A DNA stretch of 16,721 bases, from NCBI GenBank assembly GCA_900557435.1, contig USSH01000021.1, forward strand, positions 1-16,721. The letters are read 5' to 3'. A program made the position numbers and the translations under genes. The number at the start of each line of letters is the position of its first letter. Within the stretch, counting starts at the first letter, position 1. Of this stretch, positions 1-8,297 are shown one piece after another. Under the pieces are notes generated by a model. The model searched no databases, was not told the origin of the DNA, and saw only the letters and a list, made by a program, of their open reading frames with translations. The stretch comes from an uncultured Coprococcus sp. (GTDB taxonomy: Bacteria > Bacillota > Clostridia > Lachnospirales > Lachnospiraceae).

Positions 1-1
1 G

Positions 2-814
2 AATCCTGGCGATGCGACGGCTGCAGAGAAGTTTAAGGAGGCCTCTGAGGCCTACGCGGTACTGTCTGATGCCGAGAAGAGGAAGATGTATGATCAGTTT
101 GGAATGGCAGCATTCGATGGCTCCGGTGGAGCTGCCGGTGGTGATCCATTCGGAGGTGGAGGCTTCCACTTTGAGGGTGGAGACTTCGGTGATATGTTTG
201 GCGATATATTTGGCTCGTTCTTTGGCGGTGGTGGCCGCTCACAGAGAGGCGGATTTGGCGGATTCAGTCAGGGAAGCTTCAATGCGCGGGGCAGAGATAT
301 GGAGGCAAGCGTCACGGTAGATTTTGATGATGCTGTATATGGCTGCGACAAGACTCTGTCGTTCAATGATGGTCGTGGAGGCAGTTCCCAGTTCACTGTA
401 CACATTCCGGCGGGGATAGACAACGGAGGTGTGATAAGACTGGCTGGCAAGGGATATCCCGGAACCGGCAAGGGGCAGCCCGGAGATATGCTGCTGAAGG
501 TCAATGTAAGAGACAAGGCAGGTTATGAGAGAAAGGGTCTGGATATATACACCACGGCTCTAGTGTCATTTGACACGGCAGTTCTCGGTGGAGAGATATT
601 GGTCCACACCATGTTCGGTGATGTGAAGTGCAAGATAGCACCGGGTACTCAGTCTGGAAGCAAGATAAGGCTTCGTGGCAAGGGTGTCCAGGCGAGGGGC
701 GGCAATACCCATGGAGATCACTATGTTACCGTGAGAATTGCAGTTCCAAGGAATATTTCACCAGAGGCGAAGGATGCGCTTAAGAAGTTCACAGAGCTTG
801 TGAACAAGGGCTGA
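2..814 (+). CDS. DnaJ-type co-chaperone without zinc finger (5' partial)
   Basis: The open frame enters from the left edge, so the N-terminus with the J-domain HPD motif is outside the window. What remains begins with the end of a J domain (NPGDATAAEKFKEASEAY, then AEKRKMYDQFG), followed by a Gly/Phe-rich linker (GGGGFHFEGGDFGDMFGDIF region). The two beta-barrel substrate-binding domains of DnaJ follow: VTVDFDDAVYG, IPAGIDNGGVIRLAGKG, GDMLLKVNV, IAPGTQSGSKIRLRGKG and GDHYVTVRI. The CxxCxGxG zinc repeats between linker and C-terminal domain are absent, which makes it a class II (CbpA-like) rather than a canonical DnaJ protein. By family it delivers non-native polypeptides to DnaK and stimulates its ATPase in the cytoplasm. 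The stop TGA lies at 812-814 and a hairpin terminator follows directly, so this is the last gene of its transcript. Confidence 0.93.
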   Translation, partial: NPGDATAAEKFKEASEAYAVLSDAEKRKMYDQFGMAAFDGSGGAAGGDPFGGGGFHFEGGDFGDMFGDIFGSFFGGGGRSQRGGFGGFSQGSFNARGRDMEASVTVDFDDAVYGCDKTLSFNDGRGGSSQFTVHIPAGIDNGGVIRLAGKGYPGTGKGQPGDMLLKVNVRDKAGYERKGLDIYTTALVSFDTAVLGGEILVHTMFGDVKCKIAPGTQSGSKIRLRGKGVQARGGNTHGDHYVTVRIAVPRNISPEAKDALKKFTELVNKG

Positions 815-833
815 TAATATTATGTTCACATAG

Positions 834-879
834 AAACCAGGGCGGAAAGCTCACTTTATGAGCGGTCTGCCCTGGTTTT
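834..879 (+). terminator. Hairpin terminator after the DnaJ-like gene
   Basis: A 13-bp stem with one G-U pair is formed by AAACCAGGGCGGA (834-846) and TCTGCCCTGGTTT (866-878). A second stem sits inside it, GCTCA (849-853) with TGAGC (859-863). The trailing T run is short (four Ts), so termination may be moderate. It starts about 20 bases after the DnaJ-like stop codon. Confidence 0.75.
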
Positions 880-900
880 CTCAGCTAAAGCGGTAGATTT

Positions 901-929
901 TTGACTTTGCAGACAAAAATACATATAAA
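901..929 (+). promoter_or_regulatory. Sigma-A-type promoter for the sce7726-like gene
   Basis: TTGACT (901-906) and TATAAA (924-929) are separated by exactly 17 bases. Each hexamer matches five of six consensus positions. Transcription would begin near 936, giving a leader of roughly 27 bases before the ATG at 963. Confidence 0.75.
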
Positions 930-962
930 GATTACTTCAAACAATTGATTTCAGGAGGGAAA

Positions 963-1709
963 ATGTTATTAGATAAAGATATACGAGAACCACTGTTTGA
1001 ATTTCTGGAGGAACGGTACGGAAAGGTACGTATCCTTGAGGAAAAGACAGTGGGCAATTCCCGTGCGGATGTCGTGATGGTCATTCCGGATAAAGTGGTC
1101 GGTATAGAGATAAAAAGTGATGCGGATACATACACGCGGCTGGAGAGTCAGGTAGCAGACTATGATCTGTATTTTGACCAGAATATCGTGGTGGTGGGAA
1201 GTACACATGCAGGTCATGTGGCAGAGCATGTGCCGGACTACTGGGGAATCATATCTGTTGAAGAATATAATACAGGCAGCAAGTCAGATACAGGCGAAAA
1301 TGCAGATGCGAATATGGGTGGCAAAGCAACTGGCGGAGGCACAACTGATCCATCTGATAAGGTGACGCATAAGATAGACTTCTATGTAGTGCGAGAGATG
1401 CAGCCCAATCCCAAAGCGGATATTCTGCGCACCATCCGAATACTTTGGAGACCGGAGCTTGCGCATATTCAGGAGACCTACAGCCTGCCTATGTATAAGG
1501 GCAAGAGCAAGGACTTCGTGAGAACCCTCATAGTGGACAGACTTCCAGCGGAGATCGTACATCATGAGATAAGTGAGACCCTGTTCGAGAGGGACTACGC
1601 GGCCATGATCAAGCAGATACAGGAATTCAGAAAGGCACAGGCGGCAAAGCGCGGCAAGACAGTTCGGAAGAAGAAAAAGAGATACAGAAGAAAGAAGAGA
1701 GATGCATAG
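963..1709 (+). CDS. sce7726-family-like PD-(D/E)XK-fold protein with basic tail
   Basis: The protein has 248 residues. The start is ATG 963, placed behind a near-perfect AGGAGGG (953-959); an in-frame TTG at 945 has no such site. The N-terminal half carries a nuclease-like pattern: NSRADVVMV with D36, then VVGIEIKSDADT with E49 and K51, then LESQVADYDLYFDQNIVVVG. Spacing and context resemble the sce7726 family, thought to belong to the PD-(D/E)XK nuclease superfamily. Residues around 100-125 form a Gly/Thr/Asp-rich low-complexity linker. A second conserved-looking segment follows (DILRTIRILWRPELAHI). The last 25 residues are extremely rich in Lys and Arg (TVRKKKKRYRRKKRDA), which suggests nucleic-acid contact. 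Nuclease activity is inferred, not shown. The GH31 gene follows after 50 bases and may share the transcript. Confidence 0.75.
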   Translation: MLLDKDIREPLFEFLEERYGKVRILEEKTVGNSRADVVMVIPDKVVGIEIKSDADTYTRLESQVADYDLYFDQNIVVVGSTHAGHVAEHVPDYWGIISVEEYNTGSKSDTGENADANMGGKATGGGTTDPSDKVTHKIDFYVVREMQPNPKADILRTIRILWRPELAHIQETYSLPMYKGKSKDFVRTLIVDRLPAEIVHHEISETLFERDYAAMIKQIQEFRKAQAAKRGKTVRKKKKRYRRKKRDA

Positions 1710-1759
1710 AGGATGCCGGCAAAGCCGGGGATGCTATAAATATAAATAGAGGTGACAGC

Positions 1760-3751
1760 ATGATAAGGAAGTATACATACGGAAAGCCATTTCAGACAGA
1801 ATCAGTAGTGGTAGATATTGCAGCAGAAAAAGGACAGCCAGATCACGGCAATATAGACTTAACAGCCGGGTTTTCGTATACATTTGGTCTTGAGGACAGT
1901 GATATCGTATACGGTCTCGGCGAGGCGAACAGAGGAATCAACAAGAGAGGCTACAAGTACATAAGCAACAATGCAGACAATCCGCATCATCACGAGGATG
2001 TATACTCACTGTATGCATCACACAACTTTATTATAGTTTCAGGAGCGCAGACATTTGGTCTGTATTTTGACTATCCATCCACGATCACATTTGACGTGGG
2101 ATATACGAAGTGCGATGAGCTGCACATCTTTTGCGACAGTGCAGATCTGGATCTCTATGTGATAACAGGTGACAGCCCATATGATATCACAAAGCAGTTC
2201 AGGAAGATGATCGGAAGAAGTTATATCCCGCCAAAGTTCGCATTTGGCTTTGGTCAGAGCAGATGGGGCTATAAGACGCCGGAGGACTTTGAGACAGTTG
2301 CAAAGAAATACAGAGAGAACCACATCCCGATCGATATGGTCTACATGGATATAGACTACATGGACAGTTACAAGGATTTCACCATAAATGACGACTTTGG
2401 CGATTTTTCAGAGTATGTGGAGAATCTGAAAAAGGATAATATCCGTCTGATACCGATCATCGATGCCGGTGTAAAGATAGAGGAAGGTTACGATGTGTAT
2501 GAGGAGGGAGTGGCAAATAACTACTTCTGCAAGAGAGCAGATGGAAGTGATTTTGTTGCGGCGGTATGGCCGGGATATACGCATTTCCCCGATGTGCTGA
2601 ACCCTGAGGCGAGACGATGGTTCGGTGCAAAGTACAAGATCCTGACGGATGCCGGCATAGAGGGGTTCTGGAATGACATGAATGAGCCGGCGATATTCTT
2701 CACCCCGGAGGGCGTGAGCGAGCTGAAGGAAGCGATGAAGGAATTTATTGAGAAGGACGAGACAGTGGACGATGTCTGGGGCATCTCGGGTATGGCAGCA
2801 GGCGTTGCAAATAACAAGAAGGATTACGCATCTATGTATCACAATGTGGATGGGGAGATGGTGCGTCACGACAAGGTCCACAACCTCTTCGGATATAACA
2901 TGACAAGGGCAGCAGGCGAGGCGCTTCGCGAGATTTCACCTGATGAGAGAAGACTTCTGTTCTCGAGATCCTCATATATAGGAATGCACCGTTACGGCGG
3001 AGTCTGGATGGGCGACAACAAATCATGGTGGTCACACATTCTTCTCAACATCAAGATGCTTCCATCCATGAATATGTGCGGTTTCCTGTATACAGGAGCG
3101 GATCTCGGTGGATTTGGCTGTGATACTTCAAGGGACCTTCTTCTCAGATGGCTTGCACTCGGCGTGTTCACTCCGCTCATGCGTGACCATTCCTGTGAAG
3201 GCACAAGGAATCAGGAGTGCTATCAGTTTGAGCATATAGAGGACTTCAGGAATGTGATCGGTGTCCGTTATCGATTGCTTCCATATATATACAGTGAGTA
3301 CATGAAAGCTGCCTTGACGGACGACATGATGTTCAAGCCGCTTGCATTTGAATATCCTGATGACAGGATCGCGGTACATGTTGAGGACCAGCTCATGCTT
3401 GGAAATGAGATCATGATCGCACCGGTTTACACGCAGAATGCCATCGGAAGATATGTGTATCTGCCAGAGGATATGCTGCTTGTAAGGTTTACGACAGATG
3501 GCTCAGTCGAGCAGACGGAGATGTCTGCAGGACATCATTTCGTGGAGGTTCCTTTGAATGAGGTTATTCTGTTCGTCAGAAGCGGCAAATGTATACCTGT
3601 CGTGGATGTGGCGGAGTGCGTAGCTGATATCGACAAGACTACAATGCAGCTGATCGGATATAAGAACAGTAGTTACGAGATTTATGATGATGACGGTTAT
3701 ACAAGAGAGTATGACCTGGAGAAGAACTGTGTCATCTTATATAAAAAATAA
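1760..3751 (+). CDS. Glycoside hydrolase family 31 alpha-glycosidase
   Basis: A 663-residue GH31 enzyme. Family members hydrolyse (sometimes transfer) terminal alpha-linked glucose or xylose by a retaining mechanism. The catalytic nucleophile is D306 in GFWNDMNEPAIF, and the acid/base is D419 in GGVWMGDNKSWW. Other family blocks are FGFGQSRWGYKTPEDF, VYMDIDYMDSYKDF (substrate pocket), LYTGADLGGFG and FTPLMRDHS. The N-terminal about 150 residues form the usual beta-sandwich (GLGEANRGINKRGYKY), and a C-terminal beta domain ends at the stop. No signal peptide is visible, so it probably acts in the cytoplasm on imported oligosaccharides. Start ATG 1760 follows GAGGTG at 1749-1754. The length is at the short end for the family. 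Linkage specificity cannot be read from the sequence, and no sugar transporter or regulator lies beside it. Confidence 0.95.
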   Translation: MIRKYTYGKPFQTESVVVDIAAEKGQPDHGNIDLTAGFSYTFGLEDSDIVYGLGEANRGINKRGYKYISNNADNPHHHEDVYSLYASHNFIIVSGAQTFGLYFDYPSTITFDVGYTKCDELHIFCDSADLDLYVITGDSPYDITKQFRKMIGRSYIPPKFAFGFGQSRWGYKTPEDFETVAKKYRENHIPIDMVYMDIDYMDSYKDFTINDDFGDFSEYVENLKKDNIRLIPIIDAGVKIEEGYDVYEEGVANNYFCKRADGSDFVAAVWPGYTHFPDVLNPEARRWFGAKYKILTDAGIEGFWNDMNEPAIFFTPEGVSELKEAMKEFIEKDETVDDVWGISGMAAGVANNKKDYASMYHNVDGEMVRHDKVHNLFGYNMTRAAGEALREISPDERRLLFSRSSYIGMHRYGGVWMGDNKSWWSHILLNIKMLPSMNMCGFLYTGADLGGFGCDTSRDLLLRWLALGVFTPLMRDHSCEGTRNQECYQFEHIEDFRNVIGVRYRLLPYIYSEYMKAALTDDMMFKPLAFEYPDDRIAVHVEDQLMLGNEIMIAPVYTQNAIGRYVYLPEDMLLVRFTTDGSVEQTEMSAGHHFVEVPLNEVILFVRSGKCIPVVDVAECVADIDKTTMQLIGYKNSSYEIYDDDGYTREYDLEKNCVILYKK

Positions 3752-3901
3752 GAGGTGAAGAGTAACCCTTGATCGAATCCTCTGGTTAAAACTAGAATAC
3801 AGCGGGTCAGAGATACTGCTAGAAAATATGGTATAAGGACAGAATGATGACACGACAATAAAGCGCATGGCAAAGGATAAGCTGGTAGAGCATGGTTAAT
3901 A

Positions 3902-3907
3902 TATAAT
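3902..3907 (+). promoter_or_regulatory. Possible -10 element for the HAD phosphatase gene
   Basis: A perfect TATAAT stands in an AT-rich stretch about 70 bases upstream of the HAD gene. No convincing -35 hexamer lies 16-18 bases before it, so this is only a candidate. The rest of the 227-base gap 3752-3978 holds a short coding-like remnant (3843-3899) and two imperfect AGAGAATATA copies near 3938-3962, and no clear terminator for the GH31 gene. Confidence 0.3.
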
Positions 3908-3978
3908 ATTACCTAATAGACATAGAAAATACAACACCAGAGAATATAACATTAGAGAATATATAAGGAAGAGAAGTC

Positions 3979-4782
3979 ATGAAGAACGTAAAATTAATAG
4001 CATCCGACATGGATCATACACTGCTTATGGAGAATGGAAAACTCCCGGATGGTTTCTTTGATTACATTGACAGGCTGGATGAGAAGGGGATTCGTTTTGT
4101 TGTAGCCAGCGGAAGACCGATGTACACCCTGAGGGACATGTTCGGAGACAAGATGGATAAGATGGTGGTCATCGGGGATAACGGTGCGGCTATCTCCAAC
4201 TGCGGCAAGATCATATACAAGAGTCTGATGGATGTGGAAGAGTACCAGAGTATGATACGCTTTGTGGAGGACGAGACGGATGGTGTTGCTGTACTGTGTG
4301 CTCTATCCGGAGCATATGTCCTGAAAAAATATGAGAAGTATGCGAAGTTTTTCAAAGCATTTCTCAGTAATCTTGAGTTTGTTGATGATATGAGAAGCCT
4401 TGACGTCGAGGCCAATAAGTTTACGATATTTGCTCCGGATAAGGATGCTGCCGTGAAGTACAAAGAGATCTATACGCCACGTTTTGGAGATAACTTCTCA
4501 GTCACTGTGGGCGGAAGAGAATGGATCGATATCATGAATAAAGGTATCAACAAGGGAATGGCCATGAGAAAGATCGGAGAACTTCTTGGTATTGATACCA
4601 GCGAGATGATGGCATTCGGCGACAACTTCAACGATGCGGAGATGCTGAAGACGGTATACTACAGCTATATCGTGGCAAATGCGCAGCCTGGCATGGAGAA
4701 GTTTGCAAGATTTTGCGCCCCATCCAATGAGGAACGGGGAGTGCTCCAGGTTATGGAGCAGGTGCTGGCAGCCAACTTGTAG
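3979..4782 (+). CDS. Cof-type HAD-superfamily phosphatase
   Basis: A 267-residue haloacid-dehalogenase-superfamily hydrolase of the Cof (IIB) type. Motif I is ASDMDHTLL with nucleophile D10 and acid/base D12. Motif II is VVASGRP with S44. K192 lies in INKGMAM as the motif III lysine, and motif IV is GDNFNDAEML with D215 and D219 binding Mg2+. Between motifs II and III sits the alpha/beta cap (about residues 80-185) that picks the substrate. Relatives are cytoplasmic and dephosphorylate sugar phosphates, nucleotides or cofactor precursors; the substrate here is unknown. The start ATG follows AAGGAAGAGA by a normal spacing. A 14-bp hairpin terminator closes the transcript. Its position after a GH31 glucosidase would fit sugar-phosphate metabolism, but the two may not be co-transcribed. 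Confidence 0.92.
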   Translation: MKNVKLIASDMDHTLLMENGKLPDGFFDYIDRLDEKGIRFVVASGRPMYTLRDMFGDKMDKMVVIGDNGAAISNCGKIIYKSLMDVEEYQSMIRFVEDETDGVAVLCALSGAYVLKKYEKYAKFFKAFLSNLEFVDDMRSLDVEANKFTIFAPDKDAAVKYKEIYTPRFGDNFSVTVGGREWIDIMNKGINKGMAMRKIGELLGIDTSEMMAFGDNFNDAEMLKTVYYSYIVANAQPGMEKFARFCAPSNEERGVLQVMEQVLAANL

Positions 4783-4821
4783 GCGGAGTATATAAACAGT
4801 CATAAATAATGGATAGATATC

Positions 4822-4859
4822 AAAGGCTCAGTCTCTTATTAACAGGGGCTGGGTCTTTT
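4822..4859 (+). terminator. Terminator after the HAD phosphatase gene
   Basis: The stem pairs AAAGGCTCAGTCTC (4822-4835) with GGGGCTGGGTCTTT (4845-4858), 14 pairs counting G-U pairs, with a 9-base loop and a terminal T run. It starts about 40 bases after the stop codon. Its 3' arm also serves as the spacer of a candidate promoter for the next operon. Confidence 0.8.
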
Positions 4860-4867
4860 AATATGAT
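4839..4867 (+). promoter_or_regulatory. Candidate promoter of the ABC transporter/two-component operon
   Basis: TTAACA (4839-4844) and TATGAT (4862-4867) match five of six consensus positions each with a 17-base spacer. The -35 lies in the terminator loop and the spacer is its 3' arm. The predicted leader is about 130 bases before ATG 5004. An alternative TAGAAT at 4930-4935 lacks a correctly spaced -35. Confidence 0.55.
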
Positions 4868-4887
4868 AATGTAAGCAGTGACCACTA

Positions 4888-4914
4888 AATCTTAATATTA
4901 AACGTAATAAGATT
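4888..4914 (+). repeat. Imperfect inverted repeat in the ABC operon leader
   Basis: AATCTTA (4888-4894) mirrors TAAGATT (4908-4914). TTA/TAA pairing continues toward an AACG loop after a 3-base bulge. Placed downstream of the candidate promoter, it could be an operator or a leader hairpin. The arms are purely AT-rich, so chance is possible. Confidence 0.3.
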
Positions 4915-5003
4915 GTAAGATGTGGATGTTAGAATAAAATCATCAAATAGATCAGACAAAGAAATGACAGAAAATGAAAAAGAAATGAAAAGGAAGAGGT
5001 ATC

Positions 5004-5711
5004 ATGAATATATTATCAACCCACAATCTTACAAAGACATACGGAACAGGAGACAATGTCGTGCATGCGCTTACAGATGTGTCACTTGATATTGAAGAGG
5101 GAAAATTTGTATCTATCATAGGTAGTTCGGGAAGCGGAAAGTCAACACTTCTAAATCTCTTAGGAGGTCTCGACAGGCCAACATCAGGAGATGTTATACT
5201 GGACGGCAAAGCTATTTTTGAAATGGACGATGAGGCACTTACGATATTCAGAAGACGAAAGATAGGATTTGTCTTCCAGAATTACAATCTGGTGCCGATA
5301 TTAAATGTGTACGAGAATATAGTGCTTCCGATCGAGCTGGATGGAACAAAGATAGACACTGCGTATGTAGATAAAATTATGGATGTGCTCGGGTTATCGG
5401 AAAAGAAATTTTCCATGCCTAACCAGCTGTCAGGAGGCCAGCAGCAGAGGGTTGCGATAGCCAGAGCGCTGGCAGCAAAACCTTCTATAATATTGGCTGA
5501 TGAACCGACAGGCAATCTGGACAGCAAGACCAGCATGGATGTCATTGCACTGTTAAAGCTGACTGGTAAAGAGTTTGCACAGACGATAGTGATGATCACT
5601 CATAATGAAGAGATCGCAACCATGGCAGACCAGATGATACGGATCGAAGATGGCAGGATCTTCTCAGCAGGAGTACCAGATGGGGCAAATGGGGGTGAGA
5701 AGGATGCTTAG
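5004..5711 (+). CDS. ABC transporter ATP-binding protein (MacB/LolD/BceA-type)
   Basis: A 235-residue cytoplasmic ATPase that powers the FtsX-type permease encoded next. Walker A is GSSGSGKST (40-48). The Q-loop is in [10 protein letters not shown], the signature is [15 protein letters not shown], Walker B with the catalytic Glu is [13 protein letters not shown], and the H-loop is MITHNEE. The order and spacing match the family that works with MacB/FtsX permeases in lipoprotein release, antimicrobial peptide resistance or peptide sensing. The start ATG follows GGAAGAGG. The 3' end overlaps the permease start by 8 bases (ATGCTTAG), implying translational coupling. With the response regulator and kinase downstream it forms a detoxification/sensing-type module. 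Confidence 0.95.
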   Translation: MNILSTHNLTKTYGTGDNVVHALTDVSLDIEEGKFVSIIGSSGSGKSTLLNLLGGLDRPTSGDVILDGKAIFEMDDEALTIFRRRKIGFVFQNYNLVPILNVYENIVLPIELDGTKIDTAYVDKIMDVLGLSEKKFSMPNQLSGGQQQRVAIARALAAKPSIILADEPTGNLDSKTSMDVIALLKLTGKEFAQTIVMITHNEEIATMADQMIRIEDGRIFSAGVPDGANGGEKDA

Positions 5712-8187
5712 AAACAATAACCAGGCGGCGGTGAGCAGGATATATCATCGAATGTTGAAGCAGAATAAAGTGCGAAATGTAATTGTTATTCTGGCGATCG
5801 TTCTCACAACATTTATGTTCACGGCTGTATTTACATTGGGATTTTCCATAGCTAAAAATCTTAATCAGATGCAGCTCAGACTTCAGGGAACAAGATCTTC
5901 TATATATATGGAGCATCCATCTGAAGGTCAGATAAATGATATAAAGTCCTGTCCGTCACTTCTTGCGGCGGGAATTCAGATCGATGCACAGACGGTAAGC
6001 ACGGAATCAGGCAAGTACAGTTATCTGCTTCAGTATGATGATGATACGGAATTTAATGAGAATCTGAAACCTGCCATAACCGATGTAAATGGCAGTTATC
6101 CGAAGGACGAGAATGAGATAATGCTCACAAAGCAGATACTTGGCAATATGGGTATCACGTCGCCAAAGGTTGGTCAGAACGTTACTTTGGTGATGGATGG
6201 TGAGAAGAAAAATTTTGTGCTCTCAGGCTGGTACACAGGATTTGCCAAGAGCAGCGTATGCCTGGTGTCAAAGAAATATGTGGATTCCCAGGGAATAGAT
6301 ATGCAGAAAGATGGACGTGTCAGTATCTCCGCAAAGGAGGGCAAGGGTGATAAACTCCAAGATGAACTTGAGAAGAATGTTACTTTGAGACAGGACCAGA
6401 AGTTTGACGTGAAATATGATGTTCAGTCTGAAAATGGTTCAAACCGTGTTTTTATAGCTATAAGTATAGGTATTATAGCTCTTATGATACTCCTTAGTGG
6501 ATATCTTCTTATATATAATGTAATGTATATATCTGTTACAAAGGATATAAGATTCTATGGAATGTTGAAGACCATCGGAGCCACGATGTCCCAGATACAG
6601 AAGATAGTGAAAAAACAGGCACTATATCTGGCTTGTGTAGGAATTCCGATAGGGGTACTCCTTGGAACGGCGGTGTCATTTGGCGTTGTTCCTCTTGCTA
6701 TGAACATGCTGTCGATAGACAGGAAATCTGCACTTTCATCGGCGGTCAGTTTCAATCCGGGAATATATGTATTCTCCGTGGTATTTGCATTTGCAACTGT
6801 ATTTATAAGTGCAAGGAAACCGGCAAAATATGCCGGGAAGATATCTGCAATCGATGCTATGAAATATGCTGGAAATATATCGGGAACAAGATATAAGTCC
6901 ACTGGTGGAGGAAGACCCCGGAAGATGGCATGGAGGAATGTGTTTCGTGAAAAGAAGAGAAGTATACTTGTGTTCGCATCGATATTCATGGGTTCAGTTA
7001 CATTTCTGTGTGTGAATACATTTATATCATGCATGGATGCGGACAGTTATATAGAGCACTATATTCACAATGATTATGTGCTATATGGCGACGGAGAATC
7101 AGATAACTCTAAGCTTCAGGCGACCATGGCAGACATCGCGGATCAGATGCGAAACATTCCGGGTATGGGTACTGTAGAGGCGAACAGAAGTGCAAAGGTA
7201 AGACTGCCATTTGACGCTGAACTTTATGCACCGTTTATTGAGACCGAGGATGACCCGGAATCTCTTGCGACATTTTATGAGACAACGACCAACAGTGAGG
7301 CACAGTATGGGGCACCGTTGATATCTGTCAATTCAGATATGATAAAGCTCTACAACAAAACTGCCAGACAGAAGATTGATATAGATGCATTCGAAAAAGG
7401 AGAGGTGTGTCTGATAGGTTATGTAGATTCCATATCAGCGTCGGAGCGGATGACGGATAAAACTCTGACACTTTTAAATGACCAGACGGGCAGGAAGAGA
7501 CAGATCTCAGTCGGTGCAGCCATGATGAGAACAGAGCAGTCAGCAATCACCGCCGGATATTACTGGACACTTGGTGGAGCTCCGGAGGCGATATTTGTGA
7601 GTGATGCGGTGATGGATGATCTGTTCCCGGATGCGGAGATCTCATGCATCATTGCGGATGCGGAGAAAGGAAAAGAATCAGAAGTGACACCATATGTACA
7701 GCGCATTGTAAAGGAAAATCCAGTCATAGCCGGGAGTGATATCAAGTCGGTGGAGGGCTCGGAATTCAAGAAGTCTATGCTGTCGCTTGAGGTGATAGGC
7801 GGTGGAATGTCGATCATATTGATACTTATCGGAGTTGTGAATTATATCAATGTCATGATCACAGGTGTATATACGAGAAAACTGGAACTGGCAGTGCTTG
7901 AGAGCGTTGGAATGACAAAGAGGCAGATACGTAATATGCTTATGTACGAGGGCATGTTTTATGGTATTATAACAACAGTACTTATTGTGACGCTTGGAAG
8001 CCTTATGATGTATGGAGCTGGCCGGCTAAGTGTGAATATAGCCGATTATGCAGTATTTCATTATCCGTATGCTCTTGTTGCCGGAGTCGTTGTTGTGCTG
8101 TTTGCTATATGCATTGTGGTTCCGGCGATGGTGTTCAGACTTGTGACAAAAGATACGGTGACAAGCCGGCTGAGAGAAGCATCATAG
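5704..8187 (+). CDS. FtsX-type ABC transporter permease, two FtsX domains
   Basis: An integral membrane protein of 827 residues. The start at ATG 5704 is chosen because GGGGGTGAGAAGG precedes it and it overlaps the ATPase stop; longer in-frame starts at 5650 and 5689 lie inside the ATPase. Eight membrane segments are visible near residues 25-49, 249-278, 306-332, 353-371, 420-441, 697-720, 750-773 and 788-812. This is a duplicated four-helix FtsX unit with one extracytoplasmic domain after helix 1 (about 200 residues) and another after helix 5 (about 255 residues). That layout differs from BceB (ten helices, one large loop) and is closer to duplicated MacB/FtsX permeases of Gram-positive bacteria. 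It probably handles peptides, lipids or envelope-bound molecules at the outer membrane face. Substrate is not predictable. Confidence 0.92.
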   Translation: MLRNNNQAAVSRIYHRMLKQNKVRNVIVILAIVLTTFMFTAVFTLGFSIAKNLNQMQLRLQGTRSSIYMEHPSEGQINDIKSCPSLLAAGIQIDAQTVSTESGKYSYLLQYDDDTEFNENLKPAITDVNGSYPKDENEIMLTKQILGNMGITSPKVGQNVTLVMDGEKKNFVLSGWYTGFAKSSVCLVSKKYVDSQGIDMQKDGRVSISAKEGKGDKLQDELEKNVTLRQDQKFDVKYDVQSENGSNRVFIAISIGIIALMILLSGYLLIYNVMYISVTKDIRFYGMLKTIGATMSQIQKIVKKQALYLACVGIPIGVLLGTAVSFGVVPLAMNMLSIDRKSALSSAVSFNPGIYVFSVVFAFATVFISARKPAKYAGKISAIDAMKYAGNISGTRYKSTGGGRPRKMAWRNVFREKKRSILVFASIFMGSVTFLCVNTFISCMDADSYIEHYIHNDYVLYGDGESDNSKLQATMADIADQMRNIPGMGTVEANRSAKVRLPFDAELYAPFIETEDDPESLATFYETTTNSEAQYGAPLISVNSDMIKLYNKTARQKIDIDAFEKGEVCLIGYVDSISASERMTDKTLTLLNDQTGRKRQISVGAAMMRTEQSAITAGYYWTLGGAPEAIFVSDAVMDDLFPDAEISCIIADAEKGKESEVTPYVQRIVKENPVIAGSDIKSVEGSEFKKSMLSLEVIGGGMSIILILIGVVNYINVMITGVYTRKLELAVLESVGMTKRQIRNMLMYEGMFYGIITTVLIVTLGSLMMYGAGRLSVNIADYAVFHYPYALVAGVVVVLFAICIVVPAMVFRLVTKDTVTSRLREAS

Positions 8188-8190
8188 ATA

Positions 8191-8282
8191 TTTGGCAGAC
8201 CGGGAATCATGAAAATGATATGGAATCAGCATGTAATTTGGCAGACCGGGAATCATGAAAATGATATGGAATCAATATGTAA
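8191..8282 (+). repeat. Two tandem copies of a 46-bp unit upstream of the response regulator
   Basis: Copy 1 (8191-8236) and copy 2 (8237-8282) are identical except for two adjacent bases (GC at 8229-8230 versus AT at 8275-8276). Each begins TTTGGCAGACCGGGAATC and contains a small perfect hairpin, ATCAT-GAAA-ATGAT. The pair fills the whole gap between permease stop and response-regulator ribosome binding site. Confidence 0.95.
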
Positions 8283-8297
8283 TTGATAGGAGAAAGT

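Noticed and set aside
33..516. Long ORFs on the minus strand opposite the DnaJ-like and GH31 genes
   Set aside because: They are mirror frames of clearly coding plus-strand genes, with no ribosome binding sites or recognisable domains.
945..965. Upstream TTG start for the sce7726-like gene, and the similar TTG at 8283 for the response regulator
   Set aside because: In both cases an ATG a few codons later has a proper AGGAG-type site at normal distance, and the longer start would place that site inside the gene.
1712..1735. Hairpin CCGGC-AAA-GCCGG between the sce7726-like and GH31 genes as a terminator
   Set aside because: Only five pairs and no T run; the two genes can share a transcript.
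5704..8187. Naming the transporter genes bceA/bceB
   Set aside because: The permease has eight predicted helices with two external domains, not the BceB plan, so the gene symbol would be misleading.
8191..8282. Start of a CRISPR array
   Set aside because: The copies are directly adjacent with no spacers, only two exist, and no cas genes are near.
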